This document shows, in pieces, positions 24,393 through 31,495 of a stretch of 36,857 nt of DNA. The position numbers and the translations under genes are program-made. Origin of the DNA: a virus; the IMG/VR virus record IMGVR_UViG_3300029267_001447, positions 1 to 36,857 of that record. One strand, given 5' to 3'. The notes under the pieces were generated by a model. It saw only the letters and a program-made list of their open reading frames with translations, did no database searches and was not told the origin of the DNA. The first letter of the stretch is position 1. Each line of letters opens with the position of its first letter.

Positions 24393-25499
24393 ATGTCCGG
24401 GTCTGAGGACACTTTTGGCGGGGGCGAATCTACCCCTGGACAAGCCGCTCGCGATCGGTCAGATCGATTGGACAACCGAAGAGCGCAGACGGTCAGGGAC
24501 TCCGCAAGGGCCCTACAAGCCAGCCACATCGAGCTGGGGGACGCAGGCCAAATGCACCTCTTCCCTCAGACCACTGTCACCGTGCTGGTGAGCGGATTCT
24601 TGCGCGACTTCTCCGCGCAGGTTGACGCTGGCGAGCGCTCACGCCGTACCGCGGTTGCCTACGAGAAGGCGATCCGCTTCTTCCTGATGCGGTTCTTCGC
24701 TGGGCGAAACCCGGCGGAGATTACGACCAAGGAGGTCGCCCAGGCGTTCGCCACGGTGACCGACGAGCACGGGCCTGCGCTGGGCAACCAGGGTCTGCAG
24801 GTCTGCTCGATGGTGTTCGACTGGGGCGTCCGCAACGGCCTGGTGGCAGAGGGCACGAACCCCGCCCGGCTCGTCCGCCGGAACCCGGCGCGTAACCGAC
24901 GCGTCGCGCTGACGGTCGACCAGTCGCAGGAAGTGACGAACCTGTGCTGCCAGGCGTTCCTGGAGCCCGAAGGCTCGCGGGTCCTGTCTCCAGTGCTGGG
25001 CGCCTACTTCCTGGTTGTGCTCGGGTTGGGCATCCGGCGCAGCGAGGGGACGCACCTGCAACTGCCCGAGTGGGACCCGGTCCGCCGCGAGGTGACGATC
25101 ACCCGGCACAAGACGGTGCGCAAGGTCGGGCCGAAGGTGCTCCCGGCCAACGACTTCGTTGCGGCGACGCTCGATGAGGTGGTGCGTCGCGCGTGGCACC
25201 CGGTCTGGTTCTTCCCTTCGAAGCGCAGCCGTCGTGGGCACATTGAAGACCCGGGCAAGGCGTGGGCGCGTGTGCGGAAGACGTGCGGGCTCCCTGACGG
25301 CGTCCGCATCCACGACCTGCGGCACACGTTCGCCGCGGCTGTGTACGCAGCGACGAAGGACCTGAAGGCCGTACAGCGGCTGCTCGGGCACTCGTCGATC
25401 GCGACCTCGAGCATGTACGCCGGAACGCTGCCCGCGCGGCATCACCAAGACGACTCGCAGCGTGCGGTCGAGTTCATGCTCGGGGGTCGCGGTGGGTGA
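24393..25499 (+). CDS. int: tyrosine-family site-specific integrase
   Basis: From ATG 24393 the protein has 368 residues; ATG 24552 would give 315. An N-terminal SAM-like core-binding domain covers about 70-160. The catalytic domain has all expected residues: R215 in LGIRRSEG, K240 in TRHKTVRK, the HDLRH box (H307, R310), H333 in LLGHSS and the nucleophile Y342 in SSMYAG. It joins attP and attB by recombination. The open frame reaches up to 24195 but there it translates the tRNA fragment, so those residues are not protein. The start is uncertain because no strong ribosome-binding site precedes either ATG. The attP-like tRNA-Asp fragment lies directly upstream. Confidence 0.92.
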   Translation: MSGSEDTFGGGESTPGQAARDRSDRLDNRRAQTVRDSARALQASHIELGDAGQMHLFPQTTVTVLVSGFLRDFSAQVDAGERSRRTAVAYEKAIRFFLMRFFAGRNPAEITTKEVAQAFATVTDEHGPALGNQGLQVCSMVFDWGVRNGLVAEGTNPARLVRRNPARNRRVALTVDQSQEVTNLCCQAFLEPEGSRVLSPVLGAYFLVVLGLGIRRSEGTHLQLPEWDPVRREVTITRHKTVRKVGPKVLPANDFVAATLDEVVRRAWHPVWFFPSKRSRRGHIEDPGKAWARVRKTCGLPDGVRIHDLRHTFAAAVYAATKDLKAVQRLLGHSSIATSSMYAGTLPARHHQDDSQRAVEFMLGGRGG

Positions 25500-25602
25500 G
25501 CCGTGGATCGAGAGCCCGTGGCTGTTCTGGGGCCTCGCCGCAGCGATCCTTGTTGGGTCGGTCCTGCTCGTGCGGCTGCTGCTCGGAGAGATGAAGAGAT
25601 GA
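25492..25602 (+). CDS. very small membrane protein (36 aa)
   Basis: A GTG at 25492 inside the end of the integrase gene (eight-base overlap), with GGGGG five bases upstream, opens a 36-residue frame. It encodes a polar start (GEPWIESP), a single hydrophobic span (WLFWGLAAAILVGSVLLVRL) and a short basic end. Its stop overlaps the next ATG as ATGA. Such one-span peptides are common in phage early operons. The function is unknown. Confidence 0.45.
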   Translation: MGEPWIESPWLFWGLAAAILVGSVLLVRLLLGEMKR

Positions 25603-25757
25603 CGATCAAACAAACGAAAGGTGGAACAGGCATGAAGACGACGAAACGAACACAGAGAGAGGTCGGCCGCGACATCGAGGCCGAGTTGGAGACGAACGGG
25701 TGGGGCTCGCCTCGTTTGGCGGAGCTAGAGCGCGAGTTCTGGGAGGTGGCCCGATGA
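25599..25757 (+). CDS. small hypothetical protein (52 aa)
   Basis: It begins at the ATG in an ATGA overlap with the preceding tiny gene, with GGAGAG upstream; a second ATG (25632) with AGGTGG upstream would give 41 residues. The protein is basic at the N-terminus (KQTKGGTGMKTTKRTQREVG) and acidic at the C-terminus (ELEREFWEVAR). It ends in an ATGA overlap. No family is recognised. Confidence 0.45.
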   Translation: MTIKQTKGGTGMKTTKRTQREVGRDIEAELETNGWGSPRLAELEREFWEVAR

Positions 25758-26011
25758 GTCCCGAAGCTGTAGATGAGATGATCGAGCAACTCTCCATCAT
25801 TCGGGAGAAGGGGCCCGCCGCCGCGGCAGTGGTCATCATCACCCCGAAGCACGGGCAAATCTCGATCACGAACCCGGGGACGACGACCCCGGCTCACCTG
25901 ATTAACGCGCTCGCCAGCACCATTGCCAGCGTTGCCCAGTCTCACGGACTCGACGAGTACGAGGTCATGGGAGATGTGGCGCGTGTTCTGAATGAGGGGT
26001 TTTTCGGATGA
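25754..26011 (+). CDS. small hypothetical protein (85 aa)
   Basis: It has helix (SPEAVDEMIEQLSIIREKG), then a beta hairpin-like region (AAAVVIITPKHGQISITNPG), then helices (LINALASTIASVAQSHGL; DVARVLNEGFFG). ATGA overlaps occur at both ends. It lies immediately upstream of the Gp157-like and ERF genes, so it may take part in recombination or early control, but no motif shows it. Confidence 0.55.
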   Translation: MSPEAVDEMIEQLSIIREKGPAAAAVVIITPKHGQISITNPGTTTPAHLINALASTIASVAQSHGLDEYEVMGDVARVLNEGFFG

Positions 26012-26565
26012 GCGACGCGAAGCAGGCCAAGCACCTCGACTGGCGCATTCACAGCCTCAACCGGGAGATGATGGCGTTGCTCGAGGAATCGAGCGGCGAG
26101 TTCACCCCAGAGGTGGAGGCGCTTGAGACTCGCATCGCGGAGAAGGCCGAGGCCCTCGGGGAGCTCGGCGCAGCGATGAAGGTGCACGCGAAGCAGATGC
26201 AGGAAGTCGTGGCGGCGGAGTCCAAGCGGCTCAAGGAATCGCGGGACTACTACCGGCGCGTCGAAGGCGTTGCCGAGCGGTTCTGCCGTATTGCAGCGCG
26301 TGAGATGGGGGTCAGCAAGTACGAGGTCGGCACGTTCCGCGTGTCGCTTCGGACACCCCCGGTCAAGCTCGTGGGCGGCCCCGAGGTCGACTCGGCCGGG
26401 TGGGCCGATGGCTCCGAGGAGAACGTCTGGTTGGTCGAGAACGGGTGGGGCCGGTTCGGTGTCCGGCCCGACCGCAAGGCCATCCTGGCCGAAGTGAAGA
26501 AGGGCTCCGAAGTGCTCGACTACGCCGCGGAGCGACCCGCGGAGAAGACGGTTGTGGTGAAGTGA
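26008..26565 (+). CDS. Siphovirus Gp157-like protein
   Basis: A 185-residue protein with the Gp157 layout: long N-terminal coiled coil (about 10-95, with EALETRIAEKAEALGELGAA and AAESKRLKESRDYY), then the segment MGVSKYEVGTFRVSLRTPP, where family members carry a K-x-x-T-x-x-F-x-x-x-x-R pattern, and a C-terminal part with PDRKAILAEVKKGSEV. The family (first described in Streptococcus thermophilus phage Sfi21) usually lies beside ssDNA-annealing proteins such as ERF, as here. Its biochemical role is uncertain. ATGA/GTGA overlaps couple it to both neighbours. Confidence 0.75.
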   Translation: MSDAKQAKHLDWRIHSLNREMMALLEESSGEFTPEVEALETRIAEKAEALGELGAAMKVHAKQMQEVVAAESKRLKESRDYYRRVEGVAERFCRIAAREMGVSKYEVGTFRVSLRTPPVKLVGGPEVDSAGWADGSEENVWLVENGWGRFGVRPDRKAILAEVKKGSEVLDYAAERPAEKTVVVK

Positions 26566-27317
26566 GCGACGCAACGACAGAGGTTTCGATCGAGGCGCAG
26601 GCCGACTTCGACGACGCGCTGGCGCGGGCGTTCAAGTCGATCGAGTCCGCCAAGAAGGACAAGAAGGGCAACTTCGGCACCTACTCCGACCTTGCTTCGG
26701 TGACCGATGCGATCAAGGGCCCGTTGACCGACGAGGGGTTTTCCTGGCCGCAGACGCTCGACGTTGAGGATGGGATGGTGGTGGTCACCACTCGACTGCG
26801 CCGCAAGGGGGTCGAGTTGCGCTCGGTGTTGCCGATGCCGGTCGGGCCGAAGGGTGGAGCACACGCGGTAGGCTCGGCCATCACCTACGCTCGCCGGTAC
26901 GCCCTTGCTGCGCTGGTCGGCGTAGCTCCCGAGGACGACGACGGGCAGAAGGCCCAGGACTCGGGTGGCGGCGCGGTTCGTGCCCCACGCGGGCGTCAGC
27001 GCTCCCGGCCGAAGAAGCAGGAGCAGAAGCCCGGCGGGTGGCGAGCCAACGCAAGCGCCAACGTGCTCAAGGCCGACGAGGTGTTTCGCGACCTCTGCAA
27101 GAAGCGCGCAGCCCTTCAGCGTAAGCTGGAGATCTCCCGCGAGGCGATGCCGAACAACCCTGAGCGCATCGTGGAGATCCTCGGCCGCGAGATGCCAGCG
27201 AACCCCGCTGAGATGCCGTTGGACGATTGGGCGCAGCTCAACGCTGCGCTTCGCGGTGACGTGGAAGACCTTGAGCGGACGAGGCTGGAGAAGCAGGCCG
27301 AGGAGGCGGCGCAGTGA
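26562..27317 (+). CDS. erf: ERF-family single-strand annealing protein
   Basis: A 251-residue protein starting at GTG in a GTGA overlap. It has the ERF signature: GNFGTYSDLASVTDAIKGPL (36-55), GFSWPQTLDVEDGMVVVTTR (59-78) and GSAITYARRYALAALVGVAP followed by EDDDG (104-128), as in phage P22 Erf-like proteins. These form rings on ssDNA and anneal complementary strands in recombination and genome circularisation. The C-terminal half is basic, then helical (residues 185-250). Its neighbours (Gp157-like, Dam-like, RusA-like) form a typical phage recombination block. Confidence 0.9.
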   Translation: MSDATTEVSIEAQADFDDALARAFKSIESAKKDKKGNFGTYSDLASVTDAIKGPLTDEGFSWPQTLDVEDGMVVVTTRLRRKGVELRSVLPMPVGPKGGAHAVGSAITYARRYALAALVGVAPEDDDGQKAQDSGGGAVRAPRGRQRSRPKKQEQKPGGWRANASANVLKADEVFRDLCKKRAALQRKLEISREAMPNNPERIVEILGREMPANPAEMPLDDWAQLNAALRGDVEDLERTRLEKQAEEAAQ

Positions 27318-27895
27318 ACCTCAAGGAGAGCGACCGCTACCTCACCCCCGGATGGATCTTCGACGCCGAGGAGGAGTATTTCCCCAGGGGCGCGGCGGAC
27401 CTTGACCCGTTCTGGGACCCCGAGGGGCCGGATAAAACGTATGACACCTGGGACATTCGGAAGGAGCAGGATGCATACGCGCTCCATGCCCCCGACTTCG
27501 GGCACGACAGCGCTCACGTCAACGGGCCATACAGCGCCGACCATCCTGCACGCACGGCAAGGCTTCTCTACGACTGGCACCGGCGCATGACCGGATTCGA
27601 GTCGGTCAACGTCTGCATCGCTGCCGTTGGGTCGGAGTATTGGCGCGAGTACATCTGGCCGCTCCACCGGATGCGCCGCACGGGCGGGCTGGTGATCGGC
27701 TGGGCGGGGCGCCTCGGGTTTGAGGCTGCCGTGGACATCCCGGGCAAGGACGGCACCATTCGCTGCAAGAAGGGCGTCACGCAGTCGGGCAACCGCTCGG
27801 ATATCGCCATCGTGGCGAGCCTCGACCGGCCCGACTTCTTCGCGCACCTGCTGCGCAAGCACTCGCCCAAGGCGATAGAGGTGACGGTCCTATGA
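27314..27895 (+). CDS. Dam-like phage DNA N6-adenine methyltransferase, atypical motif IV
   Basis: A 193-residue protein starting at GTG (GTGA overlap). It follows the phage Dam family (PF05869-like) plan: RYLTPGWIFDAEEEYF at the N-terminus, a D-x-F region (ADLDPFWDPE), then HVNGPYSADHPARTARLLYD and later GSEYWREYIWPL. The catalytic D/N-P-P-Y/F motif is altered to NGPY (second residue P to G). The enzyme would use SAM to methylate adenine, but the altered motif leaves activity uncertain. It may protect phage DNA from restriction or act as a decayed relative. Confidence 0.65.
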   Translation: MNLKESDRYLTPGWIFDAEEEYFPRGAADLDPFWDPEGPDKTYDTWDIRKEQDAYALHAPDFGHDSAHVNGPYSADHPARTARLLYDWHRRMTGFESVNVCIAAVGSEYWREYIWPLHRMRRTGGLVIGWAGRLGFEAAVDIPGKDGTIRCKKGVTQSGNRSDIAIVASLDRPDFFAHLLRKHSPKAIEVTVL

Positions 27896-28350
27896 TTGAG
27901 TTCGCATTCGACGTCAAGCCACACCACACGACCATCAACAAGGCGCGCCAGTGCCGGTGCGTCAAGCCGAAGCCCGGGCGTCTTCGATGGGCGGCGCAGC
28001 AGTACTCCCGCGAGGAGTACAAGGCGGCGAAAAGGCAGATGCGGGAGCAGGCCGACCTGCAACTGGAGTCGTCGCACCGCCGGTTCGACGATGACCCCTG
28101 CTACGCCGACGGCCCCGTGCATGTGGTCATCACCACACACGCCGAGCGTGTGCACCGTCAGGGCCCCGCCAACGGCCTCGCATTCATCGACGCCGACGCC
28201 ACGACGAAGTGTGTGCTCGATGCGCTGAGCGGGGTGGCCTACACGGACGACGCTCAGGTTCAGCGCGTCACCGCAGAGAAGACGACGGACGGTCCGGTCG
28301 GCATCCGCGTGCGTGTGTACCGACCGGAGGAGACGGAGAGCGAGAAATGA
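27892..28350 (+). CDS. rusA: RusA-like Holliday junction resolvase
   Basis: A 152-residue protein with the RusA core: AFIDADATTKCVLDALSG followed by VAYTDDAQV and a downstream lysine (TAEK). The acidic residues D100, D102 and D119/D120 match the catalytic aspartates known in RusA. The DADN motif of many members is DADA here. RusA enzymes cut recombination intermediates before packaging. It follows the ERF gene, with an ATGA overlap at both ends. Confidence 0.8.
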   Translation: MIEFAFDVKPHHTTINKARQCRCVKPKPGRLRWAAQQYSREEYKAAKRQMREQADLQLESSHRRFDDDPCYADGPVHVVITTHAERVHRQGPANGLAFIDADATTKCVLDALSGVAYTDDAQVQRVTAEKTTDGPVGIRVRVYRPEETESEK

Positions 28351-28598
28351 GCAACGAAGCAAAGAAACGGGGCCCGGAGCCCTACCGCATGGTCGAGCTG
28401 CTCGAGTGGCTCAACGCGCACATCGACGAAGACGGCGAGGTCGAGGTGCCGAGCATCCGCGCGCTGTCGGAGAAGACCGGCATCCCGGCCCGCTCGCTTG
28501 AGTGGTCGGTGAAGCGCCTGGGGGAGATGGGGAAGCTTCAGATGGACCGCCCCTCGCACTGGAGCGCTGGACCCGTAACGCTGAAGGTGACCGCGTGA
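28347..28598 (+). CDS. small winged-helix-like DNA-binding protein
   Basis: An 83-residue protein with a pattern of a winged helix-turn-helix: MVELLEWLNAHIDEDGEVEV, then PSIRALSEKTGI (turn) and PARSLEWSVKRLGEMGKLQM (recognition helix and wing). It could be a small regulator or an accessory replication protein, as it lies a few hundred bases upstream of the initiator gene. It overlaps neighbours by ATGA and GTGA. The fold is inferred. Confidence 0.55.
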   Translation: MSNEAKKRGPEPYRMVELLEWLNAHIDEDGEVEVPSIRALSEKTGIPARSLEWSVKRLGEMGKLQMDRPSHWSAGPVTLKVTA

Positions 28599-28789
28599 AC
28601 CGCCGCCACTTCACCATGGGCCCCGAGGGCTACCCCCTCTGCCGCACCACGCTGCTGCCCGCCGACCTCCGCCGGATGGACGTCACCCGCATTCCGGAGC
28701 GCGTCACCTGCATTCGGTGTCTCAAAACGTTGCGCAACGTTGGCCTTGTGGCTGAGGGCAAGCTGCGCGCGGCAGGGGAGGCGGCGTAG
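28595..28789 (+). CDS. small hypothetical protein with CxxC (64 aa)
   Basis: It starts at a GTG overlapping the previous stop (GTGA) and ends in TAG overlapping the next GTG. The protein has one CxxC (TCIRCLK) plus an isolated Cys (PLCRT), resembling short phage proteins with the phrase V-T-C-x-x-C-L. The palindromic element at 28724-28741 lies within it and is read as KTLRNV. The function is unknown. Confidence 0.5.
   Translation: MNRRHFTMGPEGYPLCRTTLLPADLRRMDVTRIPERVTCIRCLKTLRNVGLVAEGKLRAAGEAA
28724..28741 (+). repeat. palindromic element, copy 7
   Basis: AAAACGTTGCGCAACGTT; it contains the perfect 16-bp palindrome AACGTTGCGCAACGTT. It is read as KTLRNV in the host gene. The next gene starts 47 bases downstream, so this copy is not a ribosome-binding site. 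Confidence 0.8.
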
Positions 28790-29013
28790 TGGACTGGACG
28801 GCGACCTTGCTCATCGGACTGGTAGCCATTGCTGTGAATACGGTTGGGGTGGTCATGGCAGAACGCGCCCGAAGGCATCGGCACGAGATGGCCATACTGA
28901 GGCTCCACCGCGATCACGCGCGGGAGATGTGCGAGGGGTACCGCGACAGTTGGGCGAAGCTGACGAGAAACCCTCCACACGTTCTTTCGTGGGAGGAGGG
29001 CTCCGATGGCTGA
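28789..29013 (+). CDS. small membrane protein (74 aa)
   Basis: GTG start overlapping the preceding TAG. An N-terminal hydrophobic span (WTATLLIGLVAIAVNTVGVV) is followed by a basic-histidine segment (AERARRHRHEMAILRLHRDH) and a soluble tail. It is a type of one-span early phage protein whose function cannot be assigned. Its last codons hold the strong GGGAGGAGGG sequence at 28991-29000 that serves the initiator gene start at 29006. Confidence 0.55.
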   Translation: MDWTATLLIGLVAIAVNTVGVVMAERARRHRHEMAILRLHRDHAREMCEGYRDSWAKLTRNPPHVLSWEEGSDG

Positions 29014-30025
29014 GTGCCCCTGGGAAGCCCTCCGCGACCCCACGCTCCCCGACGGAGCCAAGACCGTCCTGACGGCGCTGTGGCGCCGTGCGGGCGCCTC
29101 TGGGCGCTTCGTATGGCCGAGCCCCGAAACGCTCGCCACGGACTGCGGCATGAAGCCCAGGACGCTGCGAAAGCACCTTGCAACGCTTCGCGATCGCGAG
29201 TGGGTGTCGCGCTCGACGGCTGCCGATGGCCGGCGAGGCTGGACGCTGTGCGACCCGCCCGGGGTTGCTGTGCACACCGCCGACGAGCCCGATTCCGAGC
29301 ACGAGCGGCACGAAGATGCCGGCACGAGCGTGCCAAGCACCGGCAAGAACGTGCCGAATGAGCGGCAAGAACGTGCCGAAGACTCAGACGTGCCGGCACG
29401 TCCGTGCCAAGAAAACGGCACGAGCGTGCCGCCCCTACTCTATAGGAACCAACGACATGAACCGACGGTGGTAAGGGGCGCGGAATCGCCACCACCGGCT
29501 CGCTCTCTCGGGGTCAACGCGTGGCGCTCTGAGTTCGTGTTCGCCTGGCGCGGGCAGTTCGACGCCGACGCTCGCGGCTGCCGAATCTCCGACCCGACCA
29601 GTGGCGCTCACCGGCTCGTGGAGCTCCAGCGCATGCTGGACGAGCACGGCGGCGACGTTGTTCGCGACGTTCTGCTTCACGCCGCCGAGCGTGTTGTCCG
29701 GCACCACGAGACCAACGGGCAGCACGGGCTCCACCCGAGGATGCTCGCGGTCACGTTCCGAGCCGACAAACCGCAGGCATTCGACGCTCTGCTGGACGCG
29801 TGGCAGGCCGACACGAAGCGCAAGCGCCACACGGGCAAGGCTCCCGTGGCCCCCGCCGAGCTTGACGGCGTGTCGCTCACGGACGAGGAACAGCGGATGT
29901 GGGTCCTGACCGACGGCGGCGACGCGGAGCGCCAGGCGGCGATTCGGGGGCACCGCGAAGTGCAGGAGGCCCGGGCCCTCGTGGCCCGCAGCGCCATCGG
30001 TGACCTGCTCGGGGGTGCGGCGTGA
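29006..30025 (+). CDS. lambda O-like replication initiator with in-gene origin
   Basis: A 339-residue protein. Residues 1-85 form a winged helix-turn-helix (VWPSPETLATDCGMKPRTLR and HLATLRDREWVSRS), as in HTH-type phage replication initiators. Residues about 95-165 are a polar linker, and 165-339 a helical C-terminal domain (RLVELQRMLDEHGGDVVRDV). The linker-coding DNA holds the iterons at 29307-29430. The order HTH, linker with iterons, then interaction domain is the organisation of lambda O, whose N-terminal domain binds iterons in its own gene. No helicase loader is recognised next to it. The start has the strong GGGAGGAGGG five bases upstream. Confidence 0.7.
   Translation: MAECPWEALRDPTLPDGAKTVLTALWRRAGASGRFVWPSPETLATDCGMKPRTLRKHLATLRDREWVSRSTAADGRRGWTLCDPPGVAVHTADEPDSEHERHEDAGTSVPSTGKNVPNERQERAEDSDVPARPCQENGTSVPPLLYRNQRHEPTVVRGAESPPPARSLGVNAWRSEFVFAWRGQFDADARGCRISDPTSGAHRLVELQRMLDEHGGDVVRDVLLHAAERVVRHHETNGQHGLHPRMLAVTFRADKPQAFDALLDAWQADTKRKRHTGKAPVAPAELDGVSLTDEEQRMWVLTDGGDAERQAAIRGHREVQEARALVARSAIGDLLGGAA
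29307..29430 (+). other. iteron array, predicted replication origin
   Basis: Five or six 14-bp palindrome-like units: GGCACGAAGATGCC (29307), GGCACGAGCGTGCC (29321), GGCAAGAACGTGCC (29342 and 29364), GGCACGTCCGTGCC (29395) and GGCACGAGCGTGCC (29417), plus a half unit CGTGCC ending at 29394. Start-to-start distances are 14, 21, 22, 31 and 22 bp, so several are two helical turns apart. A somewhat AT-richer stretch (TACTCTATAGG, 29436-29446) follows. The units lie in the linker-coding part of the initiator gene. Origin function is inferred by analogy with lambda ori. Confidence 0.7.
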
Positions 30026-30627
30026 TTGCGGCGCTGTTCGTCCAGGCCGGTGGGGCCTACTTCGACCTCGAGGGCGTCGACCCCTGGCCGGAGTCGCGGG
30101 ACGCTCGGTCCTATCCCGGCCCGCATCCTGTGGTCGCGCACCCGCCCTGCTCTCGCTGGCGCCGCCTCGCGGGGCTAGTGGAGGCCCGCTGGGGCCACAA
30201 ACGAGGCGACGACGGGGGCTGCTTCGCGTCTGCTCTGGGCTCCGTGCGCAGATGGGGCGGCGTCCTGGAGCATCCCGCCTACTCAGACGCCTGGGCGGCT
30301 CATGGTCTCCTGCATCCGCCTACAGGTGGAGGCTGGGTAAATGCCGATTTCGTCGGCGGGTGGACCTGCTACGTGGAGCAACAACGCTACGGCCACGCGG
30401 CGAAAAAGGCTACGTGGCTCTACGCTCACGGGGTCGAACTCCCGGCGCTTCGTTGGGGCCACGTGCCGGGCCAGAAGGCGTCCGCGCTGGTGTCGTGGTG
30501 TGGCAACCGCGTTGCGTCCGGCGAGGACCGCCCGCGCCTTGGGAAGAAGGCGGCCAGCGCAACGCCGCCGGAGTTTCGAGCCGTGCTGCTGGAGATGGCG
30601 CGCTCGGTTGAGCGGAGGGCGGCCTGA
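30022..30627 (+). CDS. phage protein with HPPC / LEHP motifs (methyltransferase-like?)
   Basis: A 201-residue protein starting at GTG (GTGA overlap). It has three conserved-looking blocks: VVAHPPCSRWRRLAG (37-51), GGVLEHPAYSDAW (79-91) and EQQRYGHAAKKATWLYAHG (119-137). I recall this pattern from uncharacterised phage proteins. The P-P-C and E-x-P order resembles motifs IV and VI of C5-cytosine methyltransferases, but no SAM-binding motif I is visible, so the catalytic activity cannot be claimed. A nucleotide- or DNA-modifying enzyme is possible. Confidence 0.5.
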   Translation: MIAALFVQAGGAYFDLEGVDPWPESRDARSYPGPHPVVAHPPCSRWRRLAGLVEARWGHKRGDDGGCFASALGSVRRWGGVLEHPAYSDAWAAHGLLHPPTGGGWVNADFVGGWTCYVEQQRYGHAAKKATWLYAHGVELPALRWGHVPGQKASALVSWCGNRVASGEDRPRLGKKAASATPPEFRAVLLEMARSVERRAA

Positions 30628-31250
30628 TGCCTCTCGACTCAGGGCCCACTGCGTGGATGCACAACGGCTCCATGGACCGGCTGCTCCGCCTGTCCAAGCT
30701 GGCGCTGCGGTGGCAGCTCGAGCAGGAGGCCAAGCGGGAGAAGGGCGGGAAGGCCACGCGGTCAACGCTCGAGCGGCTGTCTATCGCGGTTCACCCCGTC
30801 GCGATGTCTGGCAGCGGACCGATGCGCGTCGACGGCCCGAGCGGCGGGTGGGTGAAAGTGCTCATCGCCAGCGCCGCCGCGATTGCGGAGTCCCGCCTGC
30901 CACCAGAGGCGCAGGCGAACTACGCGGCGTTCAAGGCTGAGATCCCCAAGTTGATGGCGCGCGCCGGGCAGTCGGCGAAGAGGCGCCGCGAAGTCGAGCG
31001 GCAGATCGAGCACAACCGCTCGGTGTTCCTCGGCCGATTCTTCCCAGTGCCGGCCCCGGGCTCGGACCCCGGCCAGGAGCCCCGGCGAGGCGAGCGAGGA
31101 GAGTGGCACCCCGGCTTCTGGACGCCGGCGCAGTACGAGGAGATCGAGCAGGGCATATGCCGAGCCCTGCGCAGAATCGAGAAGCCGTGCGAGCCGCAGT
31201 GGTGGCCTGACGGATGGCGTGAGGCATTGGAAAGTGTGGAGCAGAGATGA
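30627..31250 (+). CDS. hypothetical protein (207 aa)
   Basis: It starts at an ATG coupled by TGATG, with GGAGGG upstream. The N-terminal half is basic and helical (LLRLSKLALRWQLEQEAKRE), the middle contains a basic coiled-coil-like part (AKRRREVERQIEHNRSVFLG), and the C-terminus is aromatic (WHPGFWTPAQYEEIEQGICR; PQWWPDGWREALESVEQR). No family is recognised. Confidence 0.6.
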   Translation: MPLDSGPTAWMHNGSMDRLLRLSKLALRWQLEQEAKREKGGKATRSTLERLSIAVHPVAMSGSGPMRVDGPSGGWVKVLIASAAAIAESRLPPEAQANYAAFKAEIPKLMARAGQSAKRRREVERQIEHNRSVFLGRFFPVPAPGSDPGQEPRRGERGEWHPGFWTPAQYEEIEQGICRALRRIEKPCEPQWWPDGWREALESVEQR

Positions 31251-31495
31251 AGAAACAACTACGAAGAAGCATCAGTCTGGCGCCGGGCAGGTTCGAGGAG
31301 CTGCAGTTGCTCGCGGGCAAGACCGGCCTTTCGAAGGCGGCTTGGCTCGAACAGAAGATCGGCGAAGCCGCCCGTGCGGAGGGGCTCGAGGTCGATCCTG
31401 TTGCCGCGCGAGAGCGGGCCAACGAGCGGTACACGACCATGCGAGAGCGGAAGCTGGCGGACGTCGAGCGGCGCAGGGTGGAGGCGTTCGGATGA
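31247..31495 (+). CDS. small RHH-like DNA-binding protein
   Basis: An 82-residue protein with a ribbon-helix-helix-like N-terminus: strand RRSISL, then helix PGRFEELQLLAGKTG and helix SKAAWLEQKIGEAAR, followed by a charged helical tail. It is the third RHH-like protein of the window and the only one in the early operon, which suggests a local regulator. ATGA overlaps at both ends. Confidence 0.55.
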   Translation: MKKQLRRSISLAPGRFEELQLLAGKTGLSKAAWLEQKIGEAARAEGLEVDPVAARERANERYTTMRERKLADVERRRVEAFG

